From Pedobacter nanyangensis (GTDB lineage Bacteria; Bacteroidota; Bacteroidia; Sphingobacteriales; Sphingobacteriaceae), in contig NZ_QMHO01000001.1 in assembly GCF_003313505.1 (NCBI RefSeq), forward strand, positions 372,001 to 436,000: DNA of 64,000 nucleotides, in the 5' to 3' direction. The position numbers were made by a program, and so were the translations under genes. Positions 1 through 9,776 of the stretch are shown here, piece by piece (the first letter of the stretch is position 1; each line of letters begins with the position of its first letter). The notes under the pieces were generated by a model. The model searched no databases. It saw only the letters and a list, made by a program, of their open reading frames with translations, and had not been told where the DNA came from.

Positions 1-473
1 TTCTTTTTAACGATTCGATATTCAATAACATCGCCTTTGGCAAACCAGATGCTACCGAAGAGGAAGTTATTGCCGCGGCAAAAATTGCCAATGCCCACGA
101 CTTTATCCTAAATACGGAAAATGGTTATCACACTACTGTCGGTGATCGTGGCAACAAACTCTCTGGAGGGCAGCGGCAAAGGGTTTGTATTGCCCGTGCC
201 GTGTTGGCCAACCCTCCAATTATGCTGTTGGATGAAGCCACCTCGGCATTGGATACCGAGTCAGAAAAACTGGTGCAGGAAGCTTTAAACAACCTGATGC
301 AAAACCGTACTTCGGTGGTAATTGCACACCGTTTAAGCACCATACAACATGCCGATAAAATTGTGGTGATTGACAAAGGACAAATTGTTGAACAAGGCAA
401 CCATAACGAACTACTTGCCCAAAAAGGGCTTTATCATCGTTTAATTGAAATGCAGGCTTTTCATGAACAATAA
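1..473 (+). CDS. ABC transporter ATP-binding/permease protein, C-terminal part (5' end outside window)
   Basis: Only the last 156 residues are visible; the frame is open from base 3 and ends with TAA at 471-473. This is the second half of an ABC nucleotide-binding domain: the signature LSGGQRQR, the Walker B stretch [12 protein letters not shown] followed by the D-loop, and the switch histidine in VIAHRLSTI are all intact. The spacing and the terminal [16 protein letters not shown] are typical of exporters of the MsbA/lipid-flippase type, in which the ATPase is fused behind six membrane helices. The next gene starts inside its last codons, so it is co-transcribed with a glycosyltransferase. 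A role in lipid A, glycolipid or polysaccharide export is likely, but the substrate cannot be read from this part. Confidence 0.93.
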   Translation, partial: LFNDSIFNNIAFGKPDATEEEVIAAAKIANAHDFILNTENGYHTTVGDRGNKLSGGQRQRVCIARAVLANPPIMLLDEATSALDTESEKLVQEALNNLMQNRTSVVIAHRLSTIQHADKIVVIDKGQIVEQGNHNELLAQKGLYHRLIEMQAFHEQ

Positions 474-1398
474 ACAACCCTTAGTTTCAATTGCGGTTTG
501 CACCTACAATGGTGAGCGTTTCCTACAAGAACAGCTCGATTCAGTTATCGCTCAAACTTACGGACCTCTAGAAATTGTTGTGGTGGACGACTGTTCAAAA
601 GACGGCACAGTTAACCTGCTTAAACAATACGAGGAAAAGCATCCGAACTTTAGCGTATATTATAACGATCAAAATTTAGGGTATATCAAGAATTTTGAGA
701 AGGCTATTTCTTTATGCAATGGGGATTATATTGCCCTGTGTGACCAAGACGATATTTGGGCCGCCAATAAAATAGCCCTGCAATTAGAAGCCATTGGCGA
801 TAACATGCTCATTTATCATGATTCTGAGTTTATAGATCAAAACGGGGATCCGCTTCATTCTTCTATTTCTCAAATTCTGAACATGTACCAAGGCAATAGC
901 CCTCAACCTTTTTTATTCTATAATTGCGTTTCTGGCCACGCTAGCCTTTTCAAACGAGAACTTACCAACCATTGTCTTCCTTTCCCAAAGGGCATGTTCC
1001 ACGATAGATGGATGGCTTTTGTAGCAGCCAACCTAGGTTCCATCTCATACATAGATCAAAAACTGGTAAAATATAGGCAACACGAAAACTCCGACACCAA
1101 CATTTTAAAAATAAAGCGTGACAAAAACAGGCCGGTAACCATTGGCAGGGCCAAAATTGTTGCTGCAATAAAAGAGATGGAGATTTTCAGCAGTTTTACA
1201 AAGCTCAAGGATAAAGAGTTTATCGAAAAACTTTTAAAATACCAAAGAAGCAGACTGGATAGCTACCTATCTATCAGGTTGGTTTTACTGATGTTTGCCA
1301 ATTACAAATTGCTGCTATACATCTCCAAAAAAGGGGCTTTAAGCAAATTCAATTTTATTTTTAAGCATATTTGGGGAGCTAAAATTAAAAAGGCCTAA
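463..1398 (+). CDS. Glycosyltransferase family 2 (rhamnosyltransferase-like)
   Basis: A 311-residue cytoplasmic GT2 enzyme that would transfer a sugar from a nucleotide donor during surface polysaccharide assembly. The N-terminus has the GT-A opening [20 protein letters not shown], then [11 protein letters not shown] for donor binding, and ALCDQDDIW. The DQDDIW form is common in rhamnosyl- and galactosyl-type GT2 enzymes. I chose the ATG at 463, which overlaps the end of the upstream ABC gene by 11 bp. A TTG at 445 would add six residues that do not look like part of the family. The overlap indicates translational coupling. Donor and acceptor are not predictable. Confidence 0.9.
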   Translation: MNNKQPLVSIAVCTYNGERFLQEQLDSVIAQTYGPLEIVVVDDCSKDGTVNLLKQYEEKHPNFSVYYNDQNLGYIKNFEKAISLCNGDYIALCDQDDIWAANKIALQLEAIGDNMLIYHDSEFIDQNGDPLHSSISQILNMYQGNSPQPFLFYNCVSGHASLFKRELTNHCLPFPKGMFHDRWMAFVAANLGSISYIDQKLVKYRQHENSDTNILKIKRDKNRPVTIGRAKIVAAIKEMEIFSSFTKLKDKEFIEKLLKYQRSRLDSYLSIRLVLLMFANYKLLLYISKKGALSKFNFIFKHIWGAKIKKA

Positions 1399-1437
1399 TT
1401 CCATATTTAATATTCCTCTGGGTTTCAAACTAAATAA

Positions 1438-3678
1438 ATGAAGGCATACCGCTGGATAGATAAATACAACTACAAAAATTCCTTCAAAATAATAAGGGAA
1501 TATAGCCTCGCTAAGCAAAATGGAAAATCAAAGCTATTTTGTTTGCACCCATTGTTATGGCCAAAGTATTTATTGAGGTTAACACTTGTTTTTTTTTCCA
1601 TCATATTATTCAAAAAATCAGCATACCATTCTTTTGCACAACTGATTAACACGCCTTTTTCTTTTATAGAATCACCAAAAAAGACCAATCCTTTTATATC
1701 AAAGTTCAAAGATATTATAGCTACATTATTTGGTTATCGATTTTTTTTGGAACCAAGATTATTGCCGCTGTTAAATATCAAATCGTTAAAACAGGTGTCC
1801 TTGGATTTTCCAAATCACGAAAATCCAACCGTGAGTATAGTCATCCCTGCGGGAGATGATTTAGCCTTCACTTATAACTGCCTGCGGTCCATTTCCGAAA
1901 ACACCGCAAGGGAAATTCCTTTTCAAATCATCATCGTTGATGACTGCCCCACAGATTTCAGCAAAAGCTTCTTTCAAAGCCAAATCAAGGAGATTACATA
2001 TATTACCAATGAAAAGGCTCTAGGCCTTTCGGCTTGCTATGGTAAAGCCTCGGGTTTTGCCAAAGGCGAGTTTATTTGCCTGTTAAACAACCATGTTCAA
2101 GTTAAAAAAAACTGGCTGTCTAGCTTGCTAGAAACCCTACAGGATAAAAATGTTGGCCTAGCTGGTAGTCAGTTAATTTATACCAACGGAATACTCCAAC
2201 AAGCAGGAGGGATCATTTTCTCAGACGCAAGCGTAACCAGCTATGGCAAATTTGAGGATATTAACAACCCTATTTACAATTATGCCAGAGAAGCAGATTA
2301 TTGCGCCACTGCTTGCATGCTACTTCGCAAAAAAGATTTCGATGATGTGGCGAAATTTGACTTAAGGGATTATTCTGATGTCGAACTTTCTTTTGCCGTT
2401 AGACATGGACTAAAAAAGAAAGTAGTTTACCAAGCGCTATCTAAAGTTGTTTGCTATAAGGATTTTTCGGCAATTCAACAGGATAGACAAGCGATAGAAA
2501 AGTTGAGCGAAAATATTGGGGTAGATTTGAATTTATACCCTAAACCGAATGACGTAAAAGCTGCTGTATCGAAATACTTCGGCCATCGAATTATCATGAT
2601 AGACGACAATATTCCCGAACCCGACAAAGACTCAGGCTCGGTAAGGCTTAATCAGATTATTCAGATACTCCTTTCCCTGGGAAATCACGTAACATTTCTT
2701 CCCAACACGGGTATAAAGAATAGCAGGTACTTCGAAAAACTTGCGGCCAAAGGTGTTCAGGTGCTTTATAGGTTTCCCAACAGAAATGGGATGCTCCAGC
2801 TGCTACAGCAACAATTGGCAGATATCAATCTGATCTGGGTTTGCAAACCTCACAACTATGCTTCCTTACAGGGTTACTTTACCGATAAACAGAAAATTGT
2901 TTATGACACTGTGGATCTTCACTATGTGAGGATTGGCAGGGAGGCAAAACTGCTAAACTCTGCGGAATTGCAAAGTGAGGCTAATTCATTAAAAGACCAA
3001 GAGCTTTCCTTTGCTAAAAAATCTGACTTAACACTAACGGTAACCCAGGATGAGAAGGAATCGTTGATAAAAGAAGGTATAAAACATGTGGAAGTAGTTC
3101 CCAATATCCATATTCTTTCCAATTCAAATGAGGCCAGGCCTTTCAACGAAAGAAAGGGACTGCTTTTTATTGGCGGCTACGCACATAAACCCAATGTAGA
3201 TGCGGCCAAATGGCTTATTCATCACATTATGCCTACTGTTTGGGAAAAAGATCCTGCGATGGTAGTAACCTTGTTGGGAAGCAATCCGCCCGCGGAGGTA
3301 CTCGAGTTGGCCTCAGAAAAAGTTATTGTACCAGGTTACGTTGAAGACGTAAGCGAGTATTTTAACAACAACAGGATATTTGTAGCTCCCTTACGTTATG
3401 GCGCCGGCATGAAAGGTAAAATTGGACAAAGCTTAGAGTTTGGCTTACCGATAGTTTCTACCGATATAGGAGTAGAGGGGATGAACCTTGTTGACGGCGA
3501 ACAGGTACTGACCGCAAATGAAAATCTTCTTTTCGCCCAAAAGATCTTAACATTATATAATGATCAATATCTTTGGGAAAAGATCAGGAAAAATTCCATT
3601 GAGGCCTTGCTTCCCTTTACGCCCGAAGCCGTATCAGTCAAAATTAATATGCTTCTAAAATCTCTAAATTCCCGATGA
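1438..3678 (+). CDS. Two-domain glycosyltransferase (GT2 + GT4)
   Basis: A 746-residue protein with two sugar-transferase modules. Residues about 1-110 are an unassigned N-terminal region with a hydrophobic stretch. Residues about 125-330 are a GT2 fold opening with PTVSIVIPAGDDLAFTYNCL and the donor motif IIIVDDCPTD. Residues about 385-740 are a GT-B/GT4-type domain with FIGGYAHKPNVDAAKWL and the C-terminal signature LRYGAGMKGKIGQSLEFGLP. Such fusions probably add two successive sugars of a repeat unit. It follows the GT2 gene after 39 bp and overlaps the next gene by ATGA, so it sits inside a glycan operon. The GT2 half may be inactive; I did not verify every catalytic acid. Confidence 0.88.
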   Translation: MKAYRWIDKYNYKNSFKIIREYSLAKQNGKSKLFCLHPLLWPKYLLRLTLVFFSIILFKKSAYHSFAQLINTPFSFIESPKKTNPFISKFKDIIATLFGYRFFLEPRLLPLLNIKSLKQVSLDFPNHENPTVSIVIPAGDDLAFTYNCLRSISENTAREIPFQIIIVDDCPTDFSKSFFQSQIKEITYITNEKALGLSACYGKASGFAKGEFICLLNNHVQVKKNWLSSLLETLQDKNVGLAGSQLIYTNGILQQAGGIIFSDASVTSYGKFEDINNPIYNYAREADYCATACMLLRKKDFDDVAKFDLRDYSDVELSFAVRHGLKKKVVYQALSKVVCYKDFSAIQQDRQAIEKLSENIGVDLNLYPKPNDVKAAVSKYFGHRIIMIDDNIPEPDKDSGSVRLNQIIQILLSLGNHVTFLPNTGIKNSRYFEKLAAKGVQVLYRFPNRNGMLQLLQQQLADINLIWVCKPHNYASLQGYFTDKQKIVYDTVDLHYVRIGREAKLLNSAELQSEANSLKDQELSFAKKSDLTLTVTQDEKESLIKEGIKHVEVVPNIHILSNSNEARPFNERKGLLFIGGYAHKPNVDAAKWLIHHIMPTVWEKDPAMVVTLLGSNPPAEVLELASEKVIVPGYVEDVSEYFNNNRIFVAPLRYGAGMKGKIGQSLEFGLPIVSTDIGVEGMNLVDGEQVLTANENLLFAQKILTLYNDQYLWEKIRKNSIEALLPFTPEAVSVKINMLLKSLNSR

Positions 3679-4508
3679 ATCCGATTTTGTCAATCATAAC
3701 CATCAACTACAACAACCTCAAGGGGCTTAAACAAACGATGGATTCCGTGTTCACGCAACAATCTCGTGAACAATTCGAGTATATCGTTATTGATGGAAAT
3801 AGTACGGACGGAAGTAGTGATTTAATACAAGAAAACTCCAATAAAATTGACAAGTGGTTAAGTGAGCCTGACAAAGGCATATATAATGCCATGAACAAAG
3901 GCATAAAAATGTCTAAAGGCACTTACCTGCTTTTTTTAAACAGTGGAGATTGTTTGTACGAAAAAACGACGATACAAACTATTATCAAAGAATTTAGCGA
4001 AGACCTGGATATTTATTATGGCGATATTATTTATGATGAAGGTTTTAAGAAAGAACATCGCACATTTCCAGACAAACTAACTTTTAAGTTCTTTTACAAC
4101 CACAACATTTCTCACCAGGCCTCTTTTATCAAAAAAGATTTATTCGATTCTATTTTCTATTATAACGAGAATTTTAAAATAGTTTCGGATTGGGAATTTT
4201 TTGCCTATGCCATTTGCAAAAAAGAAGCGTCCTATAAACATTTGCCTATAATTGTAACGGTTTATGAAGCTACGGGCCTGTCTTCAAATACAGATAACCA
4301 TCCTGCAATGTACGCCGAAAGAGAAGCCTCTTTAAACAAGCTTTTCCCTGAGTTTATTGCTGATTACAATTATTTAAAAGAGCTGGAATTTAAAAAGTTG
4401 CAACAGTTTATGCACATCAAAAAACACAAAGTTGCATACGCATTTTTAAAGGCCTTTATGAAAGTTATCCTTTTATTCTTGCCTAAATACAATTCAAAAA
4501 CGCAATAA
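3675..4508 (+). CDS. Glycosyltransferase family 2 (WcaA-like)
   Basis: A 277-residue GT2 enzyme. It has the opening LSIITINYNNLKGLKQTMDS, the donor motif VIDGNSTDGSSDLI, and the run EPDKGIYNAMNKGI followed by LFLNSGD, the hallmark of colanic-acid type (WcaA/WcaE) and related transferases. The middle part HNISHQASFIKKDLF and SDWEFF are also usual in this group. The start codon overlaps the stop of the two-domain transferase (ATGA at 3675-3678), a sign of translational coupling. It probably adds one sugar on the cytoplasmic face during surface polysaccharide synthesis. The sugar is unknown. Confidence 0.9.
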   Translation: MNPILSIITINYNNLKGLKQTMDSVFTQQSREQFEYIVIDGNSTDGSSDLIQENSNKIDKWLSEPDKGIYNAMNKGIKMSKGTYLLFLNSGDCLYEKTTIQTIIKEFSEDLDIYYGDIIYDEGFKKEHRTFPDKLTFKFFYNHNISHQASFIKKDLFDSIFYYNENFKIVSDWEFFAYAICKKEASYKHLPIIVTVYEATGLSSNTDNHPAMYAEREASLNKLFPEFIADYNYLKELEFKKLQQFMHIKKHKVAYAFLKAFMKVILLFLPKYNSKTQ

Positions 4509-4518
4509 CCCAACCGCT

Positions 4519-5610
4519 ATGAAAATCCTTTTCGACCATCAAACATTTACTGATCAAATTTATGGCGGTATATCAAGGTACTTTAAATATATTATTGATG
4601 GCATTAAGGATACGGAAGACATAGATTATAAACTTGGTGTATTACGCTCAAACAACTACTATATCAGGAATGAACATCAGGTTTTACGTCATAAAATTTA
4701 TAACTCCTTGTTCAAAACACCACAGCGGCTACAAATACGTAATAACTCCTATTGTAAATACTTGATCAAGAAAGGCGATTTTTCGATATTACATCCTACA
4801 TACTTTAATCCCTACGTGCTGAAGAACCTTAAAAGGCCTATGGTTTTAACGGTACATGACATGACCTATGAGGCCCTGCCAGAAATGTTCCCGGCAACAG
4901 ATCCTCTTCCATATTACAAAAGAGTTATGATGGAACGTGCGGATAAAATCATTGCAATATCTGAACACACCAAAAATGATATTCTAAAGTACAGTAACAT
5001 AAAAGCGGAAAAGATAGAAGTGGTGCACCATGGTATTGATTTAGCCCCAAACCTATACACCCCCGTAGAGAAGCTGCCAGAAAACTATATCCTATTTGTA
5101 GGTGGCCGATGGAGCTACAAGAACTTTTATATGCTTGCTGAGGCCTACAAGGTAATTTCCAAAAAATATCCTGATGTAAAGCTTGTACTCGCCGGAGGCG
5201 GGCCGTTGGCTTATGGAGAAACAGAATATCTGATAAGAAATGGTCTTACAGATAAAATACAACAAATTTCCGCAACCGACGAGCAATTGAATACGCTTTA
5301 CAGAAACGCAATTTGCTTTGTATATCCGTCAAGCTACGAAGGATTTGGCCTTCCTATATTAGAGGCTTTTAAAAATGACTGTCCGGTAATTCTTAACCGC
5401 AGTAGCTGCTTTGAAGAAATTGCTACAGCGCAGAGCGCACTATTTTTCGAAAAAGACAACCTAGATTCATTGATCGCTAAACTTGATTTACTCATTAACG
5501 ACCGGAAATTAGCCAGCCAGTTAAAGGAAGATGGCAAAAAAGAGCTTGCCCGCTATACCATAGAAAAATGCGTTGCGAAAACCCTAAACATCTATCGATC
5601 TTTAATCTAG
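4519..5610 (+). CDS. Glycosyltransferase family 4 (GT-B)
   Basis: A 363-residue GT-B enzyme. The N-terminal domain starts MKILFDHQTFTDQIYGGISR, where YGGISRY is the glycine-rich acceptor loop common in mannosyltransferase-like GT4 proteins. Further on are LTVHDMTYE, IAISEHTKNDIL and VVHHGIDL at the domain hinge. The C-terminal domain has FVGGRWSYKNF and the donor-binding signature PSSYEGFGLPILEAF, with the conserved glutamates. It begins 10 bp after the preceding GT2 gene and is the last plus-strand gene of the cluster; the next genes converge on it. It probably transfers mannose or a related hexose to a growing polysaccharide, but the specificity is inferred from resemblance only. Confidence 0.92.
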   Translation: MKILFDHQTFTDQIYGGISRYFKYIIDGIKDTEDIDYKLGVLRSNNYYIRNEHQVLRHKIYNSLFKTPQRLQIRNNSYCKYLIKKGDFSILHPTYFNPYVLKNLKRPMVLTVHDMTYEALPEMFPATDPLPYYKRVMMERADKIIAISEHTKNDILKYSNIKAEKIEVVHHGIDLAPNLYTPVEKLPENYILFVGGRWSYKNFYMLAEAYKVISKKYPDVKLVLAGGGPLAYGETEYLIRNGLTDKIQQISATDEQLNTLYRNAICFVYPSSYEGFGLPILEAFKNDCPVILNRSSCFEEIATAQSALFFEKDNLDSLIAKLDLLINDRKLASQLKEDGKKELARYTIEKCVAKTLNIYRSLI

Positions 5611-5646
5611 GTATTCAGGTATAGCCTGTTGCCTGGAAAAGGAATC

Positions 5647-6581
5647 CTAGTTTCCCTTATCCTTTAGTTTTTGTTTAACAGACTTCCAAGTTCTTGACAA
5701 TAGCCCTTTGCGCCTTTCGGGCACTATTGGATGCTCCACGCTTTGAGTAAAAAGATCAGCTTGGGCATCGGGGATAAAAAAGCTGGGAGCTATTATTTCC
5801 GTAATTTCATGAGTAGGTAAATTTGCATGTGGGTGGTCGCCAAAGGTATGGGTTGCATCTTCTCCAAAACCAATATTTTTAATCATATTGCTATTGGGGA
5901 TAATACTTAGCCTATTATTGATTAGGTTACAATAAGCATATTGATAATCCCAAGTATTGATGTTTTGATGAAACGTTGCCGAAAGATTTCTGTACCATAT
6001 ATTACGATAAGCTGCATGGCTGGCTAAGTTTTCTAAATGATTAACGGTGAACTGTTCAAAGCTTTTCATGTCCACGTCATAAGTATTCCATACCCTACGC
6101 CAACTAGCCCAGCCCCAAACGTGCGTTAACCTTGAAAAATAATAAGAACCATCTCCTATCGTTTTTCCCATCTGGAAATTACTTCCGCCGATATGCCCAA
6201 TACGATCATCATTCCTATATTCTGCTAAAAGATGGCTACAAAACGCAAAAAAGCTCTCGGACGGTAAACAAAATCGTCCTCCAAGATAATCCCTTCTTCT
6301 ACATGGCTAAAAAACCAATCAATAGCAGTACTTACGGCTTTTCTACAGCCCAAATTTTGCGCCCTAAAAAGAGTTTTAACTTCACAGTCCCAATCTACTT
6401 TTTGAACAATATCCCTTACCTGTTCTACTTTTAATTGCTCTTCTGGACTTCTAGCCCCATCTGCCGCAACATATAGATATAAAGGTTGTGCTTTTCTTAT
6501 TTCCTCAAATACAACCGCTGTAGTTTCGGGCCTGTTAAAAACCAGAAATAAAACTGGTGTTGTTTTGTCAAACTTCAACAT
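5647..6581 (-). pseudogene. Nucleotide-diphospho-sugar transferase-like gene, frameshifted
   Basis: Two adjacent reading pieces on the minus strand belong to one gene. The first (6581 to about 6275) gives a 118-residue N-terminal part starting [20 protein letters not shown] and reaching EEGIILEDD. The second (ending at 5647) carries GDGSYYFSR and WGWASWRRVW. Both are typical of the HlpA/glycosyltransferase-like family. Between them, at the four-A run 6270-6273 (TTTT on the coding strand), the frame is lost. Reading past it in the other frame restores [18 protein letters not shown] and IGHIGG, so no sequence is missing except for the net shift. The span is 935 bases, one more or two fewer than a multiple of three. 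It may be a real mutation, a sequencing error, or a slip site. Confidence 0.82.
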
Positions 6582-6594
6582 CTTTGCTCAATAG

Positions 6595-7662
6595 TTATCG
6601 TCCAATTATCCATTTCAATTTTGTTTTAGATATCAAGTAAATCACCAGCATTGCGCTGCCATAAACTACCACAAATCTTGATACCACAAAAAAGATCATC
6701 CCTAAACTAGTCATATCTTGAACAAGAGGCAAGTGAAACGGCCTATATACTTCTGGTAAAAGAATAACTACAAAAATATAGTGTATCAAATAAATACCAA
6801 ATGTAGTTTCACGTGGTTTAAGATAATTTACAAATTTGAAGTTTTTAATTTTAAACAGTAAAATTAAAACGGCGATAGAGTAAAATGAGTTACTTATCCT
6901 CAACGTATTATAAGGATCAACGCTCTTCACTTTAATCAGGTGAACAACGTCAAAAACCGACCATAAATAGGTGAGCAAAACTATTGATATTATTATGATG
7001 TATGGCGTTTTTTTAATCACACTTTCTATAACAAGCCAATATTTGTTGGCCATAGCGCCAAGCCATAAATAGAAAACAAACCCGAAAATGGCAATGGTAT
7101 GGGAAGGAAGAAACCATTCTGTATAAACATTTACGTTGTAGATAGCAGTAAAAATAAAAAGTACACCGCCCAACCACCAACTGTACAGATATTTCTTAAA
7201 AATCAGTAACAAACCGATACAAAATAGGAAGTTAATGATAAACCAATAATTTGTGTACAAATAAGTAACCTTAAATCTATCTACAACTTCTGCCGTAAGG
7301 TTAAAGTTATTTCTTTGTTGTACTTTTTGTTGTATCAAACAGCATAGGATATAAATTAGAGACCAAATTACCCACGGTACAAATATAACTTTTAGCCTTC
7401 TCTTAAAATATTCCCAAGAAGAATAGGTTGTGAACTTGCTCCCCAATAAAAAACCTGCCAGCACAAAAAAGCTGATGGTCCCAAATTTACCCAATTGCCC
7501 AAGGCATATATAGAGTAAATGCTTGAAAGAAAAATCATTGAAAATGTAAGTGCCGTTATGAACGCTGTGCTCAAATACAATACCCATCATTGCGATACAC
7601 CTAATGGTATCAACAAAATCAAAATTCTTCGTTTCGTTTCCTACAGTTACATTTCCCATCAT
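6595..7662 (-). CDS. Acyltransferase family 3 membrane protein
   Basis: A 355-residue integral membrane protein with about ten hydrophobic segments. The N-terminus has NFDFVDTIRCIAMMGIVFEH, which matches the acyltransferase-3 (OafA/OafB/NodX) start: an RxxA-type motif followed by a helix carrying the conserved histidine. These proteins move acetyl or other acyl groups from the cytoplasm onto sugars at the outer face of the inner membrane, modifying O-antigens and capsules. Its stop lies 13 bp upstream of the start of the frameshifted transferase gene on the same strand, so the two probably share a transcript. A second ATG immediately after the first makes the start uncertain by one codon. Confidence 0.88.
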   Translation of the reverse strand: MMGNVTVGNETKNFDFVDTIRCIAMMGIVFEHSVHNGTYIFNDFSFKHLLYICLGQLGKFGTISFFVLAGFLLGSKFTTYSSWEYFKRRLKVIFVPWVIWSLIYILCCLIQQKVQQRNNFNLTAEVVDRFKVTYLYTNYWFIINFLFCIGLLLIFKKYLYSWWLGGVLFIFTAIYNVNVYTEWFLPSHTIAIFGFVFYLWLGAMANKYWLVIESVIKKTPYIIIISIVLLTYLWSVFDVVHLIKVKSVDPYNTLRISNSFYSIAVLILLFKIKNFKFVNYLKPRETTFGIYLIHYIFVVILLPEVYRPFHLPLVQDMTSLGMIFFVVSRFVVVYGSAMLVIYLISKTKLKWIIGR

Positions 7663-7918
7663 TTCAGTTTCCGCAAAAAAAGCATTTTGAAATATTATTC
7701 AAAGGTCATTTAACAAAATTTAACGCCACAAAACTAAGTTTTGCCCAAAAGCACAGGCTACTTATTTTGCCAACCTAAAATCATACAACAATGTAAATCA
7801 ATTACTTAATAAGGATGCACAGCGTAAAAGGAAGAAAACAATCCTATGGTTAACGCATATGACCTATCTAAAATATTACATATATTTGTAATTCTATATT
7901 TTTCTATCATTACATAAA
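7663..7918. promoter_or_regulatory. Divergent intergenic region with two promoters
   Basis: The 256-bp gap separates the minus-strand acyltransferase from the plus-strand SGNH hydrolase. Minus strand: TTTG (7729-7732), 21 nt, then GACCTTTG (7700-7707), one mismatch from the Bacteroidota TAnnTTTG -7 box, giving a leader of about 33 nt. Plus strand: TATATTTG at 7881-7888, a good -7 box about 30 nt before the ATG, but with no clear TTTG at -33. No reading frame of interest lies in between. The assignments rest on consensus match only. Confidence 0.5.
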
Positions 7919-8884
7919 ATGAAGTTATTAATATCCGCTCTCGTCTATATCTTTTTTATAGGTATATGTTTTGATGCGGAGGCCCAGACCCAAGCGGTAA
8001 GTTGTCCAGAGTCTGCGCAATATTATTCAAAAGACAGTATTAATGTTATCACTTTTGGAGCAAGTACTGTAGAGGGTGTAAATGGGCTAGAATTTCAATC
8101 TTATCTTACACAAAACTTCACCAAGTGCTACCTTAACAAAGTAATTAAAGTAGAAAAATACGGTATAGGAGGCGAAACCACTGGCCAAAGCCTACTTAGA
8201 TTAAACGCTGCAATTTTTGGAAAGACCGGCTTTATCAACATAATGGTGGGTGTAAATGACGCCATAAGAATAGAAGCAGGAAGGCAATCCATTGATGAAA
8301 CGGAGGCCAATATGAGGCAAATCATTAAAATTGTTTTAAACCAAAAATTAATCCCCGTAATTTCTACTCTCCAGTTTTTTGATGATAGAAATGATCCAAG
8401 AGCAAGGCGTATAAACGGGGTTATTACTCAAATCAATACGCTTTATAGGAAAATAGTCAAAGAAAACGGGATTTATCTGGCAGACATCAACAGGGTATTT
8501 AGGCGTGATTTTGCGCTTTATCAAGATAATATACATCCTAATGCCAGGGGCTATAGAATAATTGGCTTTGTAATTTTTGACACCATAAACAAGATAATTG
8601 CAGAGCGGTTTTTGCAGTTTACGGTATCACAAAACTATCCAAATCCCGCGGCAAGTGGGTATGCTTCTATTGATGTGGTAATGCCCGAGTCGGATAAGAT
8701 AGAGCTTAGGATCTATTCTGTACAGGGCAAACTGATGGCTACTCCAATAAATGAATATCTAAATACAGGGAAACACGTAGTAAAGCTAGATTTAAGTCAA
8801 TTTCCCAATGGTATTTATATCTATAAAATCACTTCCACTTCTGGGCTTTACAACGCTACAAAAAAGCTAATTGTTTCCAGATAA
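7919..8884 (+). CDS. Secreted SGNH/GDSL hydrolase with T9SS type A sorting domain
   Basis: A 321-residue secreted esterase. A signal peptide covers about residues 1-22. The SGNH blocks are all present: FGASTVEG with nucleophile Ser49, GIGGETT, GVNDA with Asn113, and DNIHPNA with Asp203 and His206. Residues about 233-321 are a Por-type sorting domain: VSQNYPNPA, then IELRIYSVQGK and FPNGIYIYKI. That domain directs export through the type IX secretion system and cell-surface attachment or release. It likely removes acetyl or other ester groups from an extracellular glycan. It stands alone on the plus strand between minus-strand genes, in a polysaccharide cluster. The substrate is unknown. Confidence 0.9.
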   Translation: MKLLISALVYIFFIGICFDAEAQTQAVSCPESAQYYSKDSINVITFGASTVEGVNGLEFQSYLTQNFTKCYLNKVIKVEKYGIGGETTGQSLLRLNAAIFGKTGFINIMVGVNDAIRIEAGRQSIDETEANMRQIIKIVLNQKLIPVISTLQFFDDRNDPRARRINGVITQINTLYRKIVKENGIYLADINRVFRRDFALYQDNIHPNARGYRIIGFVIFDTINKIIAERFLQFTVSQNYPNPAASGYASIDVVMPESDKIELRIYSVQGKLMATPINEYLNTGKHVVKLDLSQFPNGIYIYKITSTSGLYNATKKLIVSR

Positions 8885-8909
8885 CTTATTTTTTGTCCAT
8901 GAATTGGCG

Positions 8910-9593
8910 TTAATTACGTCTAAACAGCATGGTTCTATGTGTTTTTGCAACAAGTTCATATCCCTTATTTATCAAAAACTTATAAACCTCTGAGCTAGTA
9001 ATTTGTGAAAACGGTATGATATCTTCGGCGAATATAAAATCTGGTTGGTATTTGTCCCAATTATTAGATTTAAGCACCTGCAAATCCAACCCCTCTACAT
9101 CTATGGTCATAAAATCAATATGTTGATTTTCGGGAAGATATTTATCCAATACCTCGGCCAAAGGGTAAATTGCAATCTGCTTAACTTCTTTAATTTTATA
9201 TTGCGTGGTATGATGCCTTTCTTCCGATAATTCCTTTGAAAAACTATTTAATGCAGGCTCATAAAAGCAATAGAAACTAAGCTCACTATAACTTTCACCG
9301 ATCCCAATATTAAGGTTGATATCTCTTGTTCTATGTTTTTCGAAAAGATCCATTGCATCTGGCGTTGGCTCAATATTAATTCCGCGCCAACCTCGTTCGT
9401 AAAAATGAGCAGTGTTTGAGAACCTAAAAGGATGTAAAGCTCCAATATCTACAAAGAACCCATTTGGCCTACCTCCCATATCATCAAAAAATGCGCTTAT
9501 TAGCATATCTTCTCCGTCTTGGGAATAAGACTTCTTGAATTCGGCAATATTACGCTCTTTAATTTTAAAGATCCTCTTAAGTAATTTTTTCAT
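8910..9593 (-). CDS. FkbM family methyltransferase
   Basis: A 227-residue SAM-dependent methyltransferase. The FkbM pattern is clear: SYSQDGEDMLISAFF near residue 23, FFVDIGALHPFRFSNT as the SAM-binding loop, GWRGINIEPTPDAM, and IDFMTIDVEGLDLQVLKS. These enzymes usually O-methylate sugars or polyketides; here, at the edge of a glycan cluster, sugar methylation is the reasonable guess. No signal peptide is present, so it is cytoplasmic. It converges on the SGNH hydrolase gene with a 25-bp gap, and no terminator is visible between them. Confidence 0.92.
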   Translation of the reverse strand: MKKLLKRIFKIKERNIAEFKKSYSQDGEDMLISAFFDDMGGRPNGFFVDIGALHPFRFSNTAHFYERGWRGINIEPTPDAMDLFEKHRTRDINLNIGIGESYSELSFYCFYEPALNSFSKELSEERHHTTQYKIKEVKQIAIYPLAEVLDKYLPENQHIDFMTIDVEGLDLQVLKSNNWDKYQPDFIFAEDIIPFSQITSSEVYKFLINKGYELVAKTHRTMLFRRN

Positions 9594-9776
9594 AAAGGGA
9601 TTGGAGCTAACTATTTTATGGTTTCTTCTTTATTTTATGTCCACAAATATCGAAAATTTAAAGATAGAAAGGCCTGTAATTAAAACAAAAAAGGAGAATA
9701 CATGATTGCTCTCTGTCCGATGCTGGGGAAGTATTTAAGCCCGAATTTGCTTTTATATGAAAAGGTCTCTGATACC

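Noticed and set aside
6132..6434. 100-codon plus-strand reading frame across the frameshifted transferase
   Set aside because: Antisense to the recognisable family motifs on the minus strand and without any motif of its own.
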